DNA of 6,267 nt, taken from the NCBI GenBank assembly GCA_905215945.1, contig CAJMRZ010000094.1:1-6267 (forward strand), in the 5' to 3' direction. The notes beneath the pieces were generated by a model. That model saw only the letters and a list, made by a program, of their open reading frames with translations, did no database searches and was not told the DNA's origin. Origin of the DNA: an uncultured bacterium. GTDB taxonomy: Bacteria; Actinomycetota; Coriobacteriia; Coriobacteriales; Coriobacteriaceae. The position numbers were made by a program, and so were the translations under genes. Below are positions 1-6,267 of the stretch, piece after piece (positions within the stretch are counted from its first letter, which is position 1; every line of letters starts with the position of its first letter).

Positions 1-5
1 GTATT

Positions 6-14
6 TGCTATTAT
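6..14 (+). promoter_or_regulatory. possible extended -10 element for leuS
   Basis: TGC followed by TATTAT matches an extended -10 (TGN-TATAAT-like) box. It would place a start near 20-22, just before the long leader hairpin that begins at 25, so the whole hairpin would be transcribed. The matching -35 would lie before the window start and cannot be seen. No better promoter is visible between here and leuS. The call rests on one hexamer plus position. Confidence 0.35.
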
Positions 15-24
15 CAGTCGAGTC

Positions 25-161
25 AACCTTAGGGTCGGGCGGCTTAGCTTTGTTCGCTACAAGTTCCGCACGCAAAGAAGAGCACTTAATGTGCTCTTCG
101 TCTTGCGCAGGACTGTCCGCAGTAGCGAACAAAGCCAAGCCGACCGACCCCAGCTAAGATT
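25..161 (+). repeat. long imperfect palindrome / leader hairpin upstream of leuS
   Basis: The left arm (25-60) and the reverse complement of the right arm (122-161) are two copies of one sequence. They match at 33 of 36 aligned positions, with one 4-base insertion in the right copy (150-153). Differences fall at 27/159, 39/143 and 46/136. Bases 32-60 against 122-150 give 27 of 29 Watson-Crick pairs. The 61 bases between the arms fold further: 71-75 pairs with 103-107, and 77-85 pairs perfectly with 91-99 around a 5-base loop. The structure ends one base before the leuS Shine-Dalgarno (162-168), leaving that site unpaired. No U-tract follows, so it is not an ordinary intrinsic terminator, and no T-box AGGGTGG-type motif is present. 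It could be a structured 5' leader, an RNase III substrate, or a small palindromic repeat element. The structure is certain; the function is unknown. Confidence 0.8.
71..107 (+). other. inner stem-loop of the leuS leader palindrome
   Basis: A perfect 9-bp stem (77-85 with 91-99, loop TTAAT) sits on a further 5-bp stem (71-75 with 103-107), separated by a 1-versus-3 base internal loop. It is the apex of the larger 25-161 structure. The purine-rich left flank and pyrimidine-rich right flank look slightly terminator-like, but only scattered T residues follow (GTCTTGCG), so efficient termination is not expected. Confidence 0.6.
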
Positions 162-173
162 AAAGGAGCTGAT

Positions 174-2750
174 ATGTGCGATTGCACAGATCATAAGGAC
201 GAGATCCCTGTCTACGACGCGCAGGCCATTGAGTCCAGGTGGATGAAGGCCTGGGAGGACTCCAACCTCTTTGCCGTCGACACCGACGACAGCAAGCCCA
301 AGAAGTATGTGCTCGAGATGTTCCCGTATCCGTCGGGCGACCTGCACATGGGCCACGCGCGCAACTATACCATCGGCGATGCCATGGCCCGTCAGGCCCG
401 CATGCGCGGCTACGACGTGCTGCATCCCATCGGCTTTGACGCCTTTGGCCTGCCCGCCGAGAACGCCGCCATCAAGCACAACACGCAGGCTGCCGCCTGG
501 ACGTATAAGAACATGGACCAGGCGCTCGCCACGATGAAGCGCATGGGCTTCTCCTACGATCTGGATCGCATGGTCAAGACCTGCAGCCCCGACTACTATC
601 GCTGGGGTCAGTGGATCTTTGAAAAGATGTGGGAAAAGGGCCTGGTCTACCGCAAGAAGAACCCGGTCAACTGGTGCCCCAACTGCAAGACCGTTCTGGC
701 CAACGAGCAGGTCACCGAGGGTAAGTGCTGGCGCTGCGGCACCGAGCCCGAGAAGCGCGACCTTGAGCAGTGGTACTACAAGATTACCGAGTACTCTCAG
801 GAGCTGCTCGACGACCTGGAGAAGCTCCCCGGCTGGCCCGAGCGCGTCAAGCAGATGCAGGCCAACTGGATCGGTCGCTCCGAGGGCGCCGAGGTCGACT
901 TTACCCTGTGCGACCGGGATGGCGAGCCCATCGAGGGCGACGAGGGCAAGATCACCGTCTTTACCACGCGTGCCGATACGCTCTTTGGCGTTTCCTTCTT
1001 TGTCCTGGCTCCCGAGTACGCCCGTCTGCACGAGCTCGTCGAGGGCACGGAGTACGAGGAGGCCGTGACCAAGATCGTCGAGGACTCCAAGCATATCTCT
1101 GCCGTCGAGCGTGCCCAGGGCACCATCGAGAAGCACGGCGCTTTTACCGGCCGCTACGTGGTGAACCCCGTGAACGGCGAGAAGGTCCCCGTGTGGGTTG
1201 CCGATTATGTCGTTGCCGACTACGGTACCGGTGCCGTCATGGCCGTTCCCTGTGGCGACCAGCGCGACTTTGAGTTTGCCCGCAAGTACGACCTGCCGAT
1301 CGTGCCGATCATCTTGGACGATGACGATCGCGCTGCCATCGAGGCCAGCGGCGAGACCATCGATACCTTCCATGCCGAGACCGTCGACTGGGATTGCGCC
1401 CACGCTGCCGAGGGCACGCTCGTCCAGTCCGGCAAGTACACCGGCATGCGCGGCGGTAAGCACTCCGAGGGCGAGGCTGCGATCGTGGCTGACCTCGAGG
1501 CCATGGGCTGCGGTCGTCGCAAGGTCGAGTTTCGTCTGCGCGACTGGCTCATCAGCCGCCAGCGCTATTGGGGCAACCCCATCCCGGCCATCCACTGCGA
1601 GCACTGCGGCATCGTTCCCGTGCCCGAGGACCAGTTGCCGGTGACGCTGCCCGAGAACCTTGACCTGGGCGCCGGCGAGACCCTCGCCGAGTGCAAGGAG
1701 TTCTACGAGACCACCTGCCCGGTCTGCGGCCGTCCGGCCAAGCGCGAGACCGATACCATGGACACCTTCACCTGCTCCAGCTGGTATTACCTGCGCTATA
1801 CCGATCCGCACAACACCGAGCTGCCTTTCTCCCGCGAGGCTGCCGACCGTTGGATGCCCGTCGATAACTACATTGGCGGCATCGAGCACGCCATTCTGCA
1901 CCTGCTCTACAGTCGCTTCTTTACCAAGGCGCTGCGCGACCTGGGCCTGCTGAGTGTGGACGAGCCCTTCACCAACCTGCTGTGCCAGGGCATGGTCAAG
2001 GACGAGAACGGCGACACCATGTCCAAGTCCAAGGGCAATGTCGTGCCCCCGAGCTCGGTCATCGAGCCCTACGGCGCCGACACCATGCGTCTGGCGATCC
2101 TGTTTATCGCTCCGCCCGAGAAGGACTTCGACTGGGATCCCAAGGCCGTTGAGGGCGCCAACCGCTTCATCAAGCGCGCCTGGCGTATCGTTTGGCAGCT
2201 CGTCCAGTCCGGTGACGCCAACTTGGCCTTCGACAAGTCCGCGCTCGACGAGGTTGCGATGAAGCTCTATCGCGAGCGTCACCGCACCATCGCCAAGTGC
2301 ACCGAGGACTTCGACCGCGGCCAGTTCAACACCGCCATCTCGGCCGTCATGGAGCTCGTCAACGCGGCGAGCGCCTACCTCAACGCCACCGAGGGTACCG
2401 CCCGCGACAAGGCTTTGTGCTACGGCGTGGCCAAGGATATCGTGAGCGTCCTTGCCCCCATCTGCCCGTTCTGGGCCGACGAGCTGTGGCACGAGGCGCT
2501 CGGCTGCGAGGGCAACGCCTACACCGCCGCCTGGCCCGAGTTCGACCTGGCCGAGTCCGTTGAGGACACGGTGCAGATCGTGGTCCAGGTGCTCGGCAAG
2601 GTCCGCGGCCGCGTCGACGTGGCCCGCGATGCCTCCAACGAGGAAATGCAGGCTGCCGCCGAGGCCGCTGTCGCCAAGTGGACCGAGGGCAAGACTGTCG
2701 TCAAGGCCATCTGCGTGCCCGGCAAGCTGGTCAACCTGGTGGTCAAGTAA
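174..2750 (+). CDS. leuS: leucyl-tRNA synthetase (LeuRS)
   Basis: This cytoplasmic class Ia synthetase attaches leucine to tRNA-Leu and edits misacylated products. It has 858 residues, close to the bacterial norm (E. coli about 860). AAAGGAG at 162-168 lies 5 bases before the ATG and fixes the start. Visible parts: HIGH-type HMGH at 58-61; a first zinc module with C168, C171, C185 and C188; entry to the CP1 editing domain at W232-I233-G234; the editing threonine-rich motif TTRADT at 264-269; the editing aspartate D362 in GDQRD; R464-x-W-G return to the catalytic core; a second cysteine set at 475, 478, 515 and 518; MSKS at 616-619; anticodon-binding helices; and a C-terminal domain from about 800 ending in [11 protein letters not shown]. 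Oddities: T615 replaces the first lysine of KMSKS, G361 stands where many LeuRS have histidine before the editing aspartate, and the N-terminus starts MCDC. It appears monocistronic, with its own terminator downstream. Confidence 0.98.
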   Translation: MCDCTDHKDEIPVYDAQAIESRWMKAWEDSNLFAVDTDDSKPKKYVLEMFPYPSGDLHMGHARNYTIGDAMARQARMRGYDVLHPIGFDAFGLPAENAAIKHNTQAAAWTYKNMDQALATMKRMGFSYDLDRMVKTCSPDYYRWGQWIFEKMWEKGLVYRKKNPVNWCPNCKTVLANEQVTEGKCWRCGTEPEKRDLEQWYYKITEYSQELLDDLEKLPGWPERVKQMQANWIGRSEGAEVDFTLCDRDGEPIEGDEGKITVFTTRADTLFGVSFFVLAPEYARLHELVEGTEYEEAVTKIVEDSKHISAVERAQGTIEKHGAFTGRYVVNPVNGEKVPVWVADYVVADYGTGAVMAVPCGDQRDFEFARKYDLPIVPIILDDDDRAAIEASGETIDTFHAETVDWDCAHAAEGTLVQSGKYTGMRGGKHSEGEAAIVADLEAMGCGRRKVEFRLRDWLISRQRYWGNPIPAIHCEHCGIVPVPEDQLPVTLPENLDLGAGETLAECKEFYETTCPVCGRPAKRETDTMDTFTCSSWYYLRYTDPHNTELPFSREAADRWMPVDNYIGGIEHAILHLLYSRFFTKALRDLGLLSVDEPFTNLLCQGMVKDENGDTMSKSKGNVVPPSSVIEPYGADTMRLAILFIAPPEKDFDWDPKAVEGANRFIKRAWRIVWQLVQSGDANLAFDKSALDEVAMKLYRERHRTIAKCTEDFDRGQFNTAISAVMELVNAASAYLNATEGTARDKALCYGVAKDIVSVLAPICPFWADELWHEALGCEGNAYTAAWPEFDLAESVEDTVQIVVQVLGKVRGRVDVARDASNEEMQAAAEAAVAKWTEGKTVVKAICVPGKLVNLVVK

Positions 2751-2776
2751 GCACTGCGCCCTTAGCTGACGCATAA

Positions 2777-2814
2777 AAGACGAGGGGCGATCCGGTTGGG
2801 TCATCCCTCGTTTT
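2777..2814 (+). terminator. intrinsic terminator of leuS
   Basis: The stem 2780-2786 (ACGAGGG) pairs with 2805-2811 (CCCTCGT). It continues inward through a G-T pair and one mismatch to a 5-bp stem (2789-2793 with 2798-2802) capped by loop GGTT. TTTT at 2811-2814 follows and AAAA at 2775-2778 precedes, so it may work on both strands. It begins about 27 bases after the leuS stop, separating leuS from the rimP operon. Confidence 0.85.
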
Positions 2815-2901
2815 GCATGCACCTGCCTAGGTGCCTTCAGCCAATTGTCCTATTCTTGTGGAGAAGCTGTGCGCACGCTGACCTGCAGGTTCGTACTGTG
2901 C

Positions 2902-2930
2902 TTGCACGTTTCCGCAGCTATTGGTATAGT
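2902..2930 (+). promoter_or_regulatory. sigma70-type promoter of the rimP-nusA-infB operon
   Basis: The -35 TTGCAC (2902-2907) and -10 TATAGT (2925-2930) are separated by exactly 17 bases, and TGG directly before the -10 supplies an extended -10. Transcription should start near 2937-2939, giving a leader of about 70 bases before the rimP start. It lies downstream of the leuS terminator, so the operon has its own promoter. Both hexamers are close to consensus, making this the best promoter in the window. Confidence 0.8.
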
Positions 2931-2955
2931 TTGCTTGCAAATGAAGTAGTAATTG

Positions 2956-2988
2956 AAAGAAGTGGGGTTTCGGCCCCGCTTCTTTTTT
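2956..2988 (+). terminator. leader terminator / attenuator of rimP-nusA-infB
   Basis: Bases 2956-2967 pair with 2974-2985: a GGGG/CCCC core, one T-G wobble, then AAAGAAG/CTTCTTT, around a 6-base loop (TTTCGG). The 3' side runs into six T residues (2983-2988). This is a textbook intrinsic terminator placed between the predicted start (about 2938) and the rimP Shine-Dalgarno (2997), so every transcript from the operon promoter must pass it. That position argues for transcription attenuation rather than closure of an upstream gene, because leuS already has its own terminator. Control by NusA itself is plausible: NusA-dependent leader attenuation of the nusA operon is known in Bacillus subtilis. 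NusA as the regulator here is inference. Confidence 0.85.
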
Positions 2989-2996
2989 GTATGGAT

Positions 2997-3003
2997 GGAG
3001 GTG
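2997..3003 (+). promoter_or_regulatory. ribosome-binding site deciding the rimP start
   Basis: GGAGGTG lies 5 bases before the ATG at 3009 (the GGAGG core ends 7 bases before it). It selects this start over upstream in-frame codons, which extend the open frame back to 2796 through the promoter and the attenuator. The site starts 8 bases after the attenuator U-tract. Confidence 0.85.
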
Positions 3004-3008
3004 CCGCA

Positions 3009-3503
3009 ATGGTCAAGACCAAGACCGAGCAGGCTATCATCGACGCGCTCGAGGCCGTCGCTCCCCAGCACGATGTCGACATCGTCGACGTCGAGCTCGT
3101 GGGTGCCACCAAGGCCCCCTGCGTGCGCGTGCGTATCGAGGGTGCCGAGGGCCAGAGCCTGTCGCTCAACGACGTCACGGCCAACACCAAGTGGGTCGGC
3201 GATGTGATTGAGGAGCTCGATCCCATCTCTTCGAGCTATACGCTCGAGGTGTCGAGCCCGGGCATGGCGCGTCCGCTGCGCCGCCCGTGCGACTTTGCCC
3301 GCTTTGTGGGCGAGAACTGCGAGCTCACCTCCACCGCTACCGAGGGCCGTCGCAAGTACGCCGGTAAGATTGCCGCCGCCACCGAGACGAACGTGACCCT
3401 CGAGCTCGAGGACGGCGAGTCCGTTACCCTCGATTTTTCTGATGTTAAAAAGTGCAAGTTGAAGCCCACCTACGACTTCAAGCCCGCGGAGGAAGGAAAG
3501 TAA
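3009..3503 (+). CDS. rimP: ribosome maturation factor RimP
   Basis: RimP binds the 30S subunit during assembly and helps ribosomal proteins associate with the central pseudoknot region. The 164-residue length is usual for the family. An N-terminal alpha/beta domain (about 1-88) contains the VDIVDVEL and CVRVRIE strands and ends in the family signature YTLEVSSPGMARPLRR at 77-92, followed by DFARFVG (95-101). A C-terminal Sm-like beta-barrel covers about 95-155, including the GRRKYAGKI strand. The start is fixed by GGAGGTG at 2997-3003; the longer open frame from 2796 would cross the operon promoter. It is the first gene of the operon, and its stop lies one base before nusA, which implies coupled translation. 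Nothing in it looks broken. Confidence 0.95.
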   Translation: MVKTKTEQAIIDALEAVAPQHDVDIVDVELVGATKAPCVRVRIEGAEGQSLSLNDVTANTKWVGDVIEELDPISSSYTLEVSSPGMARPLRRPCDFARFVGENCELTSTATEGRRKYAGKIAAATETNVTLELEDGESVTLDFSDVKKCKLKPTYDFKPAEEGK

Positions 3504-3504
3504 G

Positions 3505-4752
3505 ATGGCAGCATCCGACATGATGTCCGCCCTGATGGAGCTTTGCCAGGAGAAGCACATCGACCAGCTCTACCTGATCGACCGCCTGGAGCAGTCGCTC
3601 GCCAAGAGCTATGCCGAGATCCTGCATCTTGAGTGGGGCGCCAAGGTGACCATCGACCGCACCACCGGCAAGATCTATGTCTACCGCCTTGAGCCGATCG
3701 ACGATTCCATGGACGAGGAGGGCAACTTCACCGAGTTCGAGGAGATCGACGTCACCCCCAAGAACACGAGCCGCATCGCTGCCCAGCACGCCAAGGCCGA
3801 GATCAACGCCATCGTGCGCAACTCCGCCCGCGAGCAGATCTACGAGGAGTTCTCCGGCCGCATCGGTGATCTCATCAGCGGTACCGTTCTGCAGTCCACG
3901 CCCGACTTCACGATCGTCAAGATCCGCGAGGGCGTCGAGGCCGAGCTGCCGCACTTCGATCAGCGTCGTTACGAGAACGAGCGCAACGAGCGTCCGATGG
4001 GCGAGCGCTACCTGCACAACCAGCACATCAAGGCCGTGATCATCGACGTTCGCGACCCCAACTCCAACCTGCAGCCGGTTCGTGGCGAGCACAGCCGTCC
4101 GCCGATTGTCATCTCCCGTACCCACCCCGAGCTCATGCGTCGTCTGTTTGAGCAGGAGGTGCCCGAGATCTATGAGGGCACCGTCCAGATCAAGTCGATC
4201 GCCCGCGAGCCCGGTCAGCGCTCCAAGGTCGCCGTCCACTCGCTCGATGACCGTCTGGATCCCGTGGGCGCCTGCGTCGGCCCCAAGGGCAGCCGTGTTC
4301 GCGCTGTCGTGGGCGAGCTCCGTGGCGAGCGCGTCGACGTCATCCTGTGGGATGCCGATCCTGCCGTCTACGTCGCCAATGCCCTGTCGCCCGCTAAGGT
4401 CACCCGCGTCCTCATCGACGAGGAGAAGGCCTACGCCGGCGTCATCGTGCCCGACGACCAGCTGTCCCTCGCCATCGGCAAGGAGGGCCAGAACGCCCGC
4501 CTCGCCGCGCGCCTGACCGGCTGGCACATCGACATCAAGTCCGAGACGCTTGCCGCCGACATCCTCAAGAACGTTCCTGTTCACGAGGAGCCCGCTGCCG
4601 ACCTGATCGGCGACGAGGAGGACGAGGACGTCCGCCGCTGCGAGTACGTGTCCGAGGACGGCATCCAGTGCCGCAACCAGGCTCGTCCCGGCTCCCGTTT
4701 CTGCGGTGTCCACGACACCGACGCCTTCGATGATGCGGAGGACCTGATCTAG
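3505..4752 (+). CDS. nusA: transcription termination/antitermination factor NusA with a Cys/His C-terminal tail
   Basis: NusA binds RNA polymerase and nascent RNA to control pausing, termination and antitermination. The RNAP-binding N-terminal domain covers about 1-120, the S1 domain about 122-195, KH1 about 215-275 with GPKG at 259-262, and KH2 about 283-346 with GKEG at 325-328 and [10 protein letters not shown] at 331-340. A purine-rich site (AAGGA, 3493-3497) within the end of rimP gives 7-base spacing to the ATG. At 415 residues it is longer than many actinobacterial NusA proteins, which end soon after KH2. The extra residues, about 347-415, are acidic and carry C379-x9-C389-x10-C400-x2-H403, a putative zinc-binding knuckle. 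The E. coli-type acidic repeats are not apparent. The core identification is certain; metal binding by the tail is inferred from spacing only. Confidence 0.97.
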   Translation: MAASDMMSALMELCQEKHIDQLYLIDRLEQSLAKSYAEILHLEWGAKVTIDRTTGKIYVYRLEPIDDSMDEEGNFTEFEEIDVTPKNTSRIAAQHAKAEINAIVRNSAREQIYEEFSGRIGDLISGTVLQSTPDFTIVKIREGVEAELPHFDQRRYENERNERPMGERYLHNQHIKAVIIDVRDPNSNLQPVRGEHSRPPIVISRTHPELMRRLFEQEVPEIYEGTVQIKSIAREPGQRSKVAVHSLDDRLDPVGACVGPKGSRVRAVVGELRGERVDVILWDADPAVYVANALSPAKVTRVLIDEEKAYAGVIVPDDQLSLAIGKEGQNARLAARLTGWHIDIKSETLAADILKNVPVHEEPAADLIGDEEDEDVRRCEYVSEDGIQCRNQARPGSRFCGVHDTDAFDDAEDLI

Positions 4753-4760
4753 CGCGCGTT

Positions 4761-4783
4761 CGCGCCGGGCGGGTCCCGGCGCG
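4761..4783 (+). terminator. GC-rich stem-loop after nusA (possible partial terminator or processing site)
   Basis: CGCGCCGGG (4761-4769) pairs perfectly with CCCGGCGCG (4775-4783) around a 5-base loop, starting 8 bases after the nusA stop. Only TCTTCC follows, so a full intrinsic terminator is doubtful, and infB should be read by passage through it. A smaller stem, GCGC (4754-4757) with GCGC (4762-4765), overlaps the left arm and excludes the large hairpin. It may lower infB relative to nusA or protect the upstream RNA end. The stem is clear; the role is inferred. Confidence 0.4.
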
Positions 4784-4807
4784 TCTTCCACGCTCGTTCA
4801 GTCTCTA

Positions 4808-4822
4808 GGCACCCAAGGTGCC
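4808..4822 (+). other. small stem-loop before the infB ribosome-binding site
   Basis: GGCACC (4808-4813) pairs perfectly with GGTGCC (4817-4822) around a 3-base loop. It ends 8 bases before the infB ribosome-binding site. It could shape ribosome access to infB, or it may be chance. Confidence 0.35.
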
Positions 4823-4830
4823 AGAAAGGG

Positions 4831-4837
4831 TAGGTGA
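4831..4837 (+). promoter_or_regulatory. ribosome-binding site of infB
   Basis: TAGGTGA matches the 3' half of the Shine-Dalgarno consensus and lies 6 bases before the ATG at 4844. A purine run (AGAAAGGG, 4823-4830) directly precedes it. It supports the first ATG of the IF2 N-terminal domain as the start. Confidence 0.7.
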
Positions 4838-4843
4838 AGTCAT

Positions 4844-6267
4844 ATGGCAAAAGTCCGTGTGTCCACCCTGGCCAAAGAGTTCGGCATGACCTCCAAGGAA
4901 CTGATGGGTCATCTCGCCGAAATGAAGATTCCCGCTAAGTCCGCTTCCTCCGCCCTGGAGGACGCTTACGTCGCCATGGTCCGCAAGCAGCTCGCCTCGG
5001 TGATCGAGGCCCGCGCCCAGGAAGTCGAGGCCGCCAAGCAGGCCGAGGAGGAGGCAGCCGCCGCCGAGGAGGCAGCGCGCGCTGCCGAGGCCGAGCGTGA
5101 GCGCATCGCCGCCGAGAAGGCACGCGAGGAGGAGCGCCGCCAGTTCGCCGCCGCCCAGGCTGCCGAGGAGGCCGCCCGTGCCGAGGCCGAGGCCAAGAAG
5201 AAGGCTGAGCAGGAGCGCCTTGCCCGCGAGAAGGAGGAGGCTGCCCGCGAGGCCCAGCGCCGCGCCGTTCCCGCTTCCGATTCCGGTTCGCGCTTCCGTT
5301 CGCTGCTCGACCAGATCGCCGCTCAGGAGACCGTGCTCAAGGAGAAGAAGGACGCCGAGGACAAGGCCAAGGCCGAGCGCGCCGCAGAGCGCGGTAACCG
5401 TCGTGGCGGCAACAACGACCGCCGCGGTGGCCGTCGTAACGCTTCCGACAACAACTCCGAGCGCAACGCCTCCGAGAGCCGTCCGCACAGCCATCGCACC
5501 AACGCCAGCAACAACGTCGCTGCCGGCATGGACTTCCCCAACCCCGATAAGCAGGGCAAGGGCAAGAAGCGCAAGGGCGGTCACAACAACGAAGAGGACC
5601 ACTACAGCCGCATGGCTCGCGAGGCCGAGGAGTACAGCCGCGAGAAGGTGCTCGAGGAGGCTCGTGCCGCCGTCGAGGAGGCCTCTCGCGAGTCCACCGG
5701 TCGTCGCAAAAAGCGCAAGGAGAAGCGCGAGCGCGAGGCAGCCAAGGCGCAGGAGGAGCGCAAGATAGAGGAGGCGCTGGCCCAGGGCGTGAACCCCGAG
5801 GACCTCGACGCCATCAAGGTCTCCCAGGGCGTTACCGTCCAGGAGCTCGCCGAGGCGCTCGACGTTCCTGCCAACGACATCATCAAGCGCCTGTTCCTGC
5901 TGGGCACGCCGCTTACCATGACGCAGTCCATGTCCGACGACCTCGTCGAGCTCGTTGCCGACGACCTGGGCCGTCAGATCAAGATCATCACCCCCGAGGA
6001 GGAGAACACCTTCTCGTTCTACGACGATCCCGCCGACCTTAAGCCGCGTGCCCCGGTCGTCACCGTCATGGGCCACGTCGACCACGGCAAGACGAGCCTT
6101 CTCGATGCCATCCGTCACACCGGCGTCGCTGCCGGCGAGGCGGGCGGCATTACCCAGGCCATCGGCGCTTCGCAGGTCATGATCAACGACCGCAAGATCA
6201 CCTTTATCGATACCCCGGGTCACGCTACCTTTACGGCCATGCGCGCCCGTGGCGCCAAGGTGACCGA
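4844..6267 (+). CDS. infB: translation initiation factor IF-2, 3' end beyond the window
   Basis: IF2 is a GTPase that places formyl-Met-tRNA on the 30S subunit and promotes 50S joining. The frame stays open to the window edge, giving 474 codons. A first IF2_N domain covers about 3-50. A long Ala/Glu/Lys/Arg-rich segment at about 55-142, likely an extended or coiled helix, follows. A short island, [12 protein letters not shown], lies at 151-162. Next is a low-complexity Arg/Gly/Asn/Ser stretch (about 183-227), a second basic helical run (about 255-312) and a second IF2_N domain (about 324-383). The G domain then opens with G1 GHVDHGKT at 410-417, the switch I motif GGITQ at 434-438 and G3 DTPGH at 456-460. 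NKxD and the later domains lie outside the window. The long N-terminal part is comparable with E. coli and actinomycete IF2 and longer than in Bacillus. It is read from the nusA operon promoter. Confidence 0.97.
   Translation, partial: MAKVRVSTLAKEFGMTSKELMGHLAEMKIPAKSASSALEDAYVAMVRKQLASVIEARAQEVEAAKQAEEEAAAAEEAARAAEAERERIAAEKAREEERRQFAAAQAAEEAARAEAEAKKKAEQERLAREKEEAAREAQRRAVPASDSGSRFRSLLDQIAAQETVLKEKKDAEDKAKAERAAERGNRRGGNNDRRGGRRNASDNNSERNASESRPHSHRTNASNNVAAGMDFPNPDKQGKGKKRKGGHNNEEDHYSRMAREAEEYSREKVLEEARAAVEEASRESTGRRKKRKEKREREAAKAQEERKIEEALAQGVNPEDLDAIKVSQGVTVQELAEALDVPANDIIKRLFLLGTPLTMTQSMSDDLVELVADDLGRQIKIITPEEENTFSFYDDPADLKPRAPVVTVMGHVDHGKTSLLDAIRHTGVAAGEAGGITQAIGASQVMINDRKITFIDTPGHATFTAMRARGAKVT

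Noticed and set aside
89..157. Short open frame of 22 codons in the leuS leader, possible leader peptide
   Set aside because: There is only a poor ribosome-binding site, its start lies in the hairpin apex, and it has a single leucine codon, so it does not look like a leucine attenuation peptide.
1..173. T-box riboswitch upstream of leuS
   Set aside because: No T-box AGGGTGG-type motif, no terminator/antiterminator pair with U-tract, and the fold is one long hairpin instead.
57..2822. Open frame of 921 codons on the - strand opposite leuS
   Set aside because: It mirrors leuS and is kept open by GC-rich codon bias. Its translation is low-complexity Gly/Val/Leu/Asp-rich with no recognisable domain, while leuS on the + strand is unambiguous.
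2819..2834. Small perfect hairpin (6-bp stem) after the leuS terminator
   Set aside because: Short, with no U-tract and no gene context; compatible with chance.
2881..2890. 10-base palindrome ACCTGCAGGT upstream of the rimP promoter
   Set aside because: It could be an operator, but a single short palindrome without a second copy or known regulator is not enough.
2942..2950. Minimal open frame ATG-AAG-TAG at the start of the rimP leader
   Set aside because: No Shine-Dalgarno precedes it and it sits only a few bases from the predicted transcript start.
2796..3008. N-terminal extension of rimP to an upstream start
   Set aside because: It would cross the promoter and the attenuator hairpin, encodes no RimP-like sequence, and the ATG at 3009 has a strong ribosome-binding site.
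3478..4791. Open frame of 437 codons on the - strand opposite nusA
   Set aside because: Shadow of nusA caused by codon bias; no domain and no sensible ribosome-binding context.
5612..5614. Internal ATG as start of a shorter IF2 isoform
   Set aside because: Only a weak, too-distant purine stretch precedes it; E. coli-like isoforms cannot be supported from this sequence.
4805..6223. Open frame of 472 codons on the - strand opposite infB
   Set aside because: The Leu/Gly/Ala-rich translation is the complement of the Glu/Ala/Lys-rich IF2 linker and resembles a membrane protein only by chance.

Overview
The window is chromosomal core-gene DNA: leuS, then rimP-nusA-infB, all on the + strand. The DNA is GC-rich with strong G/C preference at third codon positions. 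The proteins resemble high-GC Gram-positive homologues, and I lean towards Coriobacteriia (a Collinsella-like gut actinobacterium). That placement is inference from protein style, codon use and the nusA-infB order without ylxR; no rRNA or other marker is present to prove it.

Layout. Positions 1-173 hold the leuS leader. It has a possible extended -10 box at 6-14, followed by an almost continuous self-complementary element (25-161) that ends right at the leuS Shine-Dalgarno. leuS (174-2750) encodes a complete 858-residue leucyl-tRNA synthetase and is closed by an intrinsic terminator (2777-2814). The 258-base gap to rimP holds a strong sigma70-type promoter (TTGCAC-17-TATAGT). About 70 bases of leader follow, containing an intrinsic-terminator hairpin with six T residues just upstream of the rimP ribosome-binding site. 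This is an attenuator arrangement. rimP (3009-3503) and nusA (3505-4752) are one base apart. A 91-base gap with two stem-loops leads to infB (4844 onward), which runs off the window end inside its GTPase domain.

How the genes work together. LeuRS charges tRNA-Leu and forms its own transcription unit. RimP (30S maturation), NusA (transcription elongation, pausing and termination) and IF2 (initiator-tRNA placement and subunit joining) form the conserved operon linking transcription to translation. A terminator in the leader of an operon that encodes NusA suggests feedback by NusA.

Most unusual points: the long leuS leader palindrome, built from two inverted 36/40-base copies around a nested hairpin; an acidic NusA C-terminal tail carrying a C-x9-C-x10-C-x2-H putative zinc site; the rimP leader attenuator; and the absence of ylxR between nusA and infB. 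I found no mobile genes, CRISPR array, tRNA or rRNA. The window is mostly ordinary housekeeping sequence, and I do not claim a new system beyond these points.
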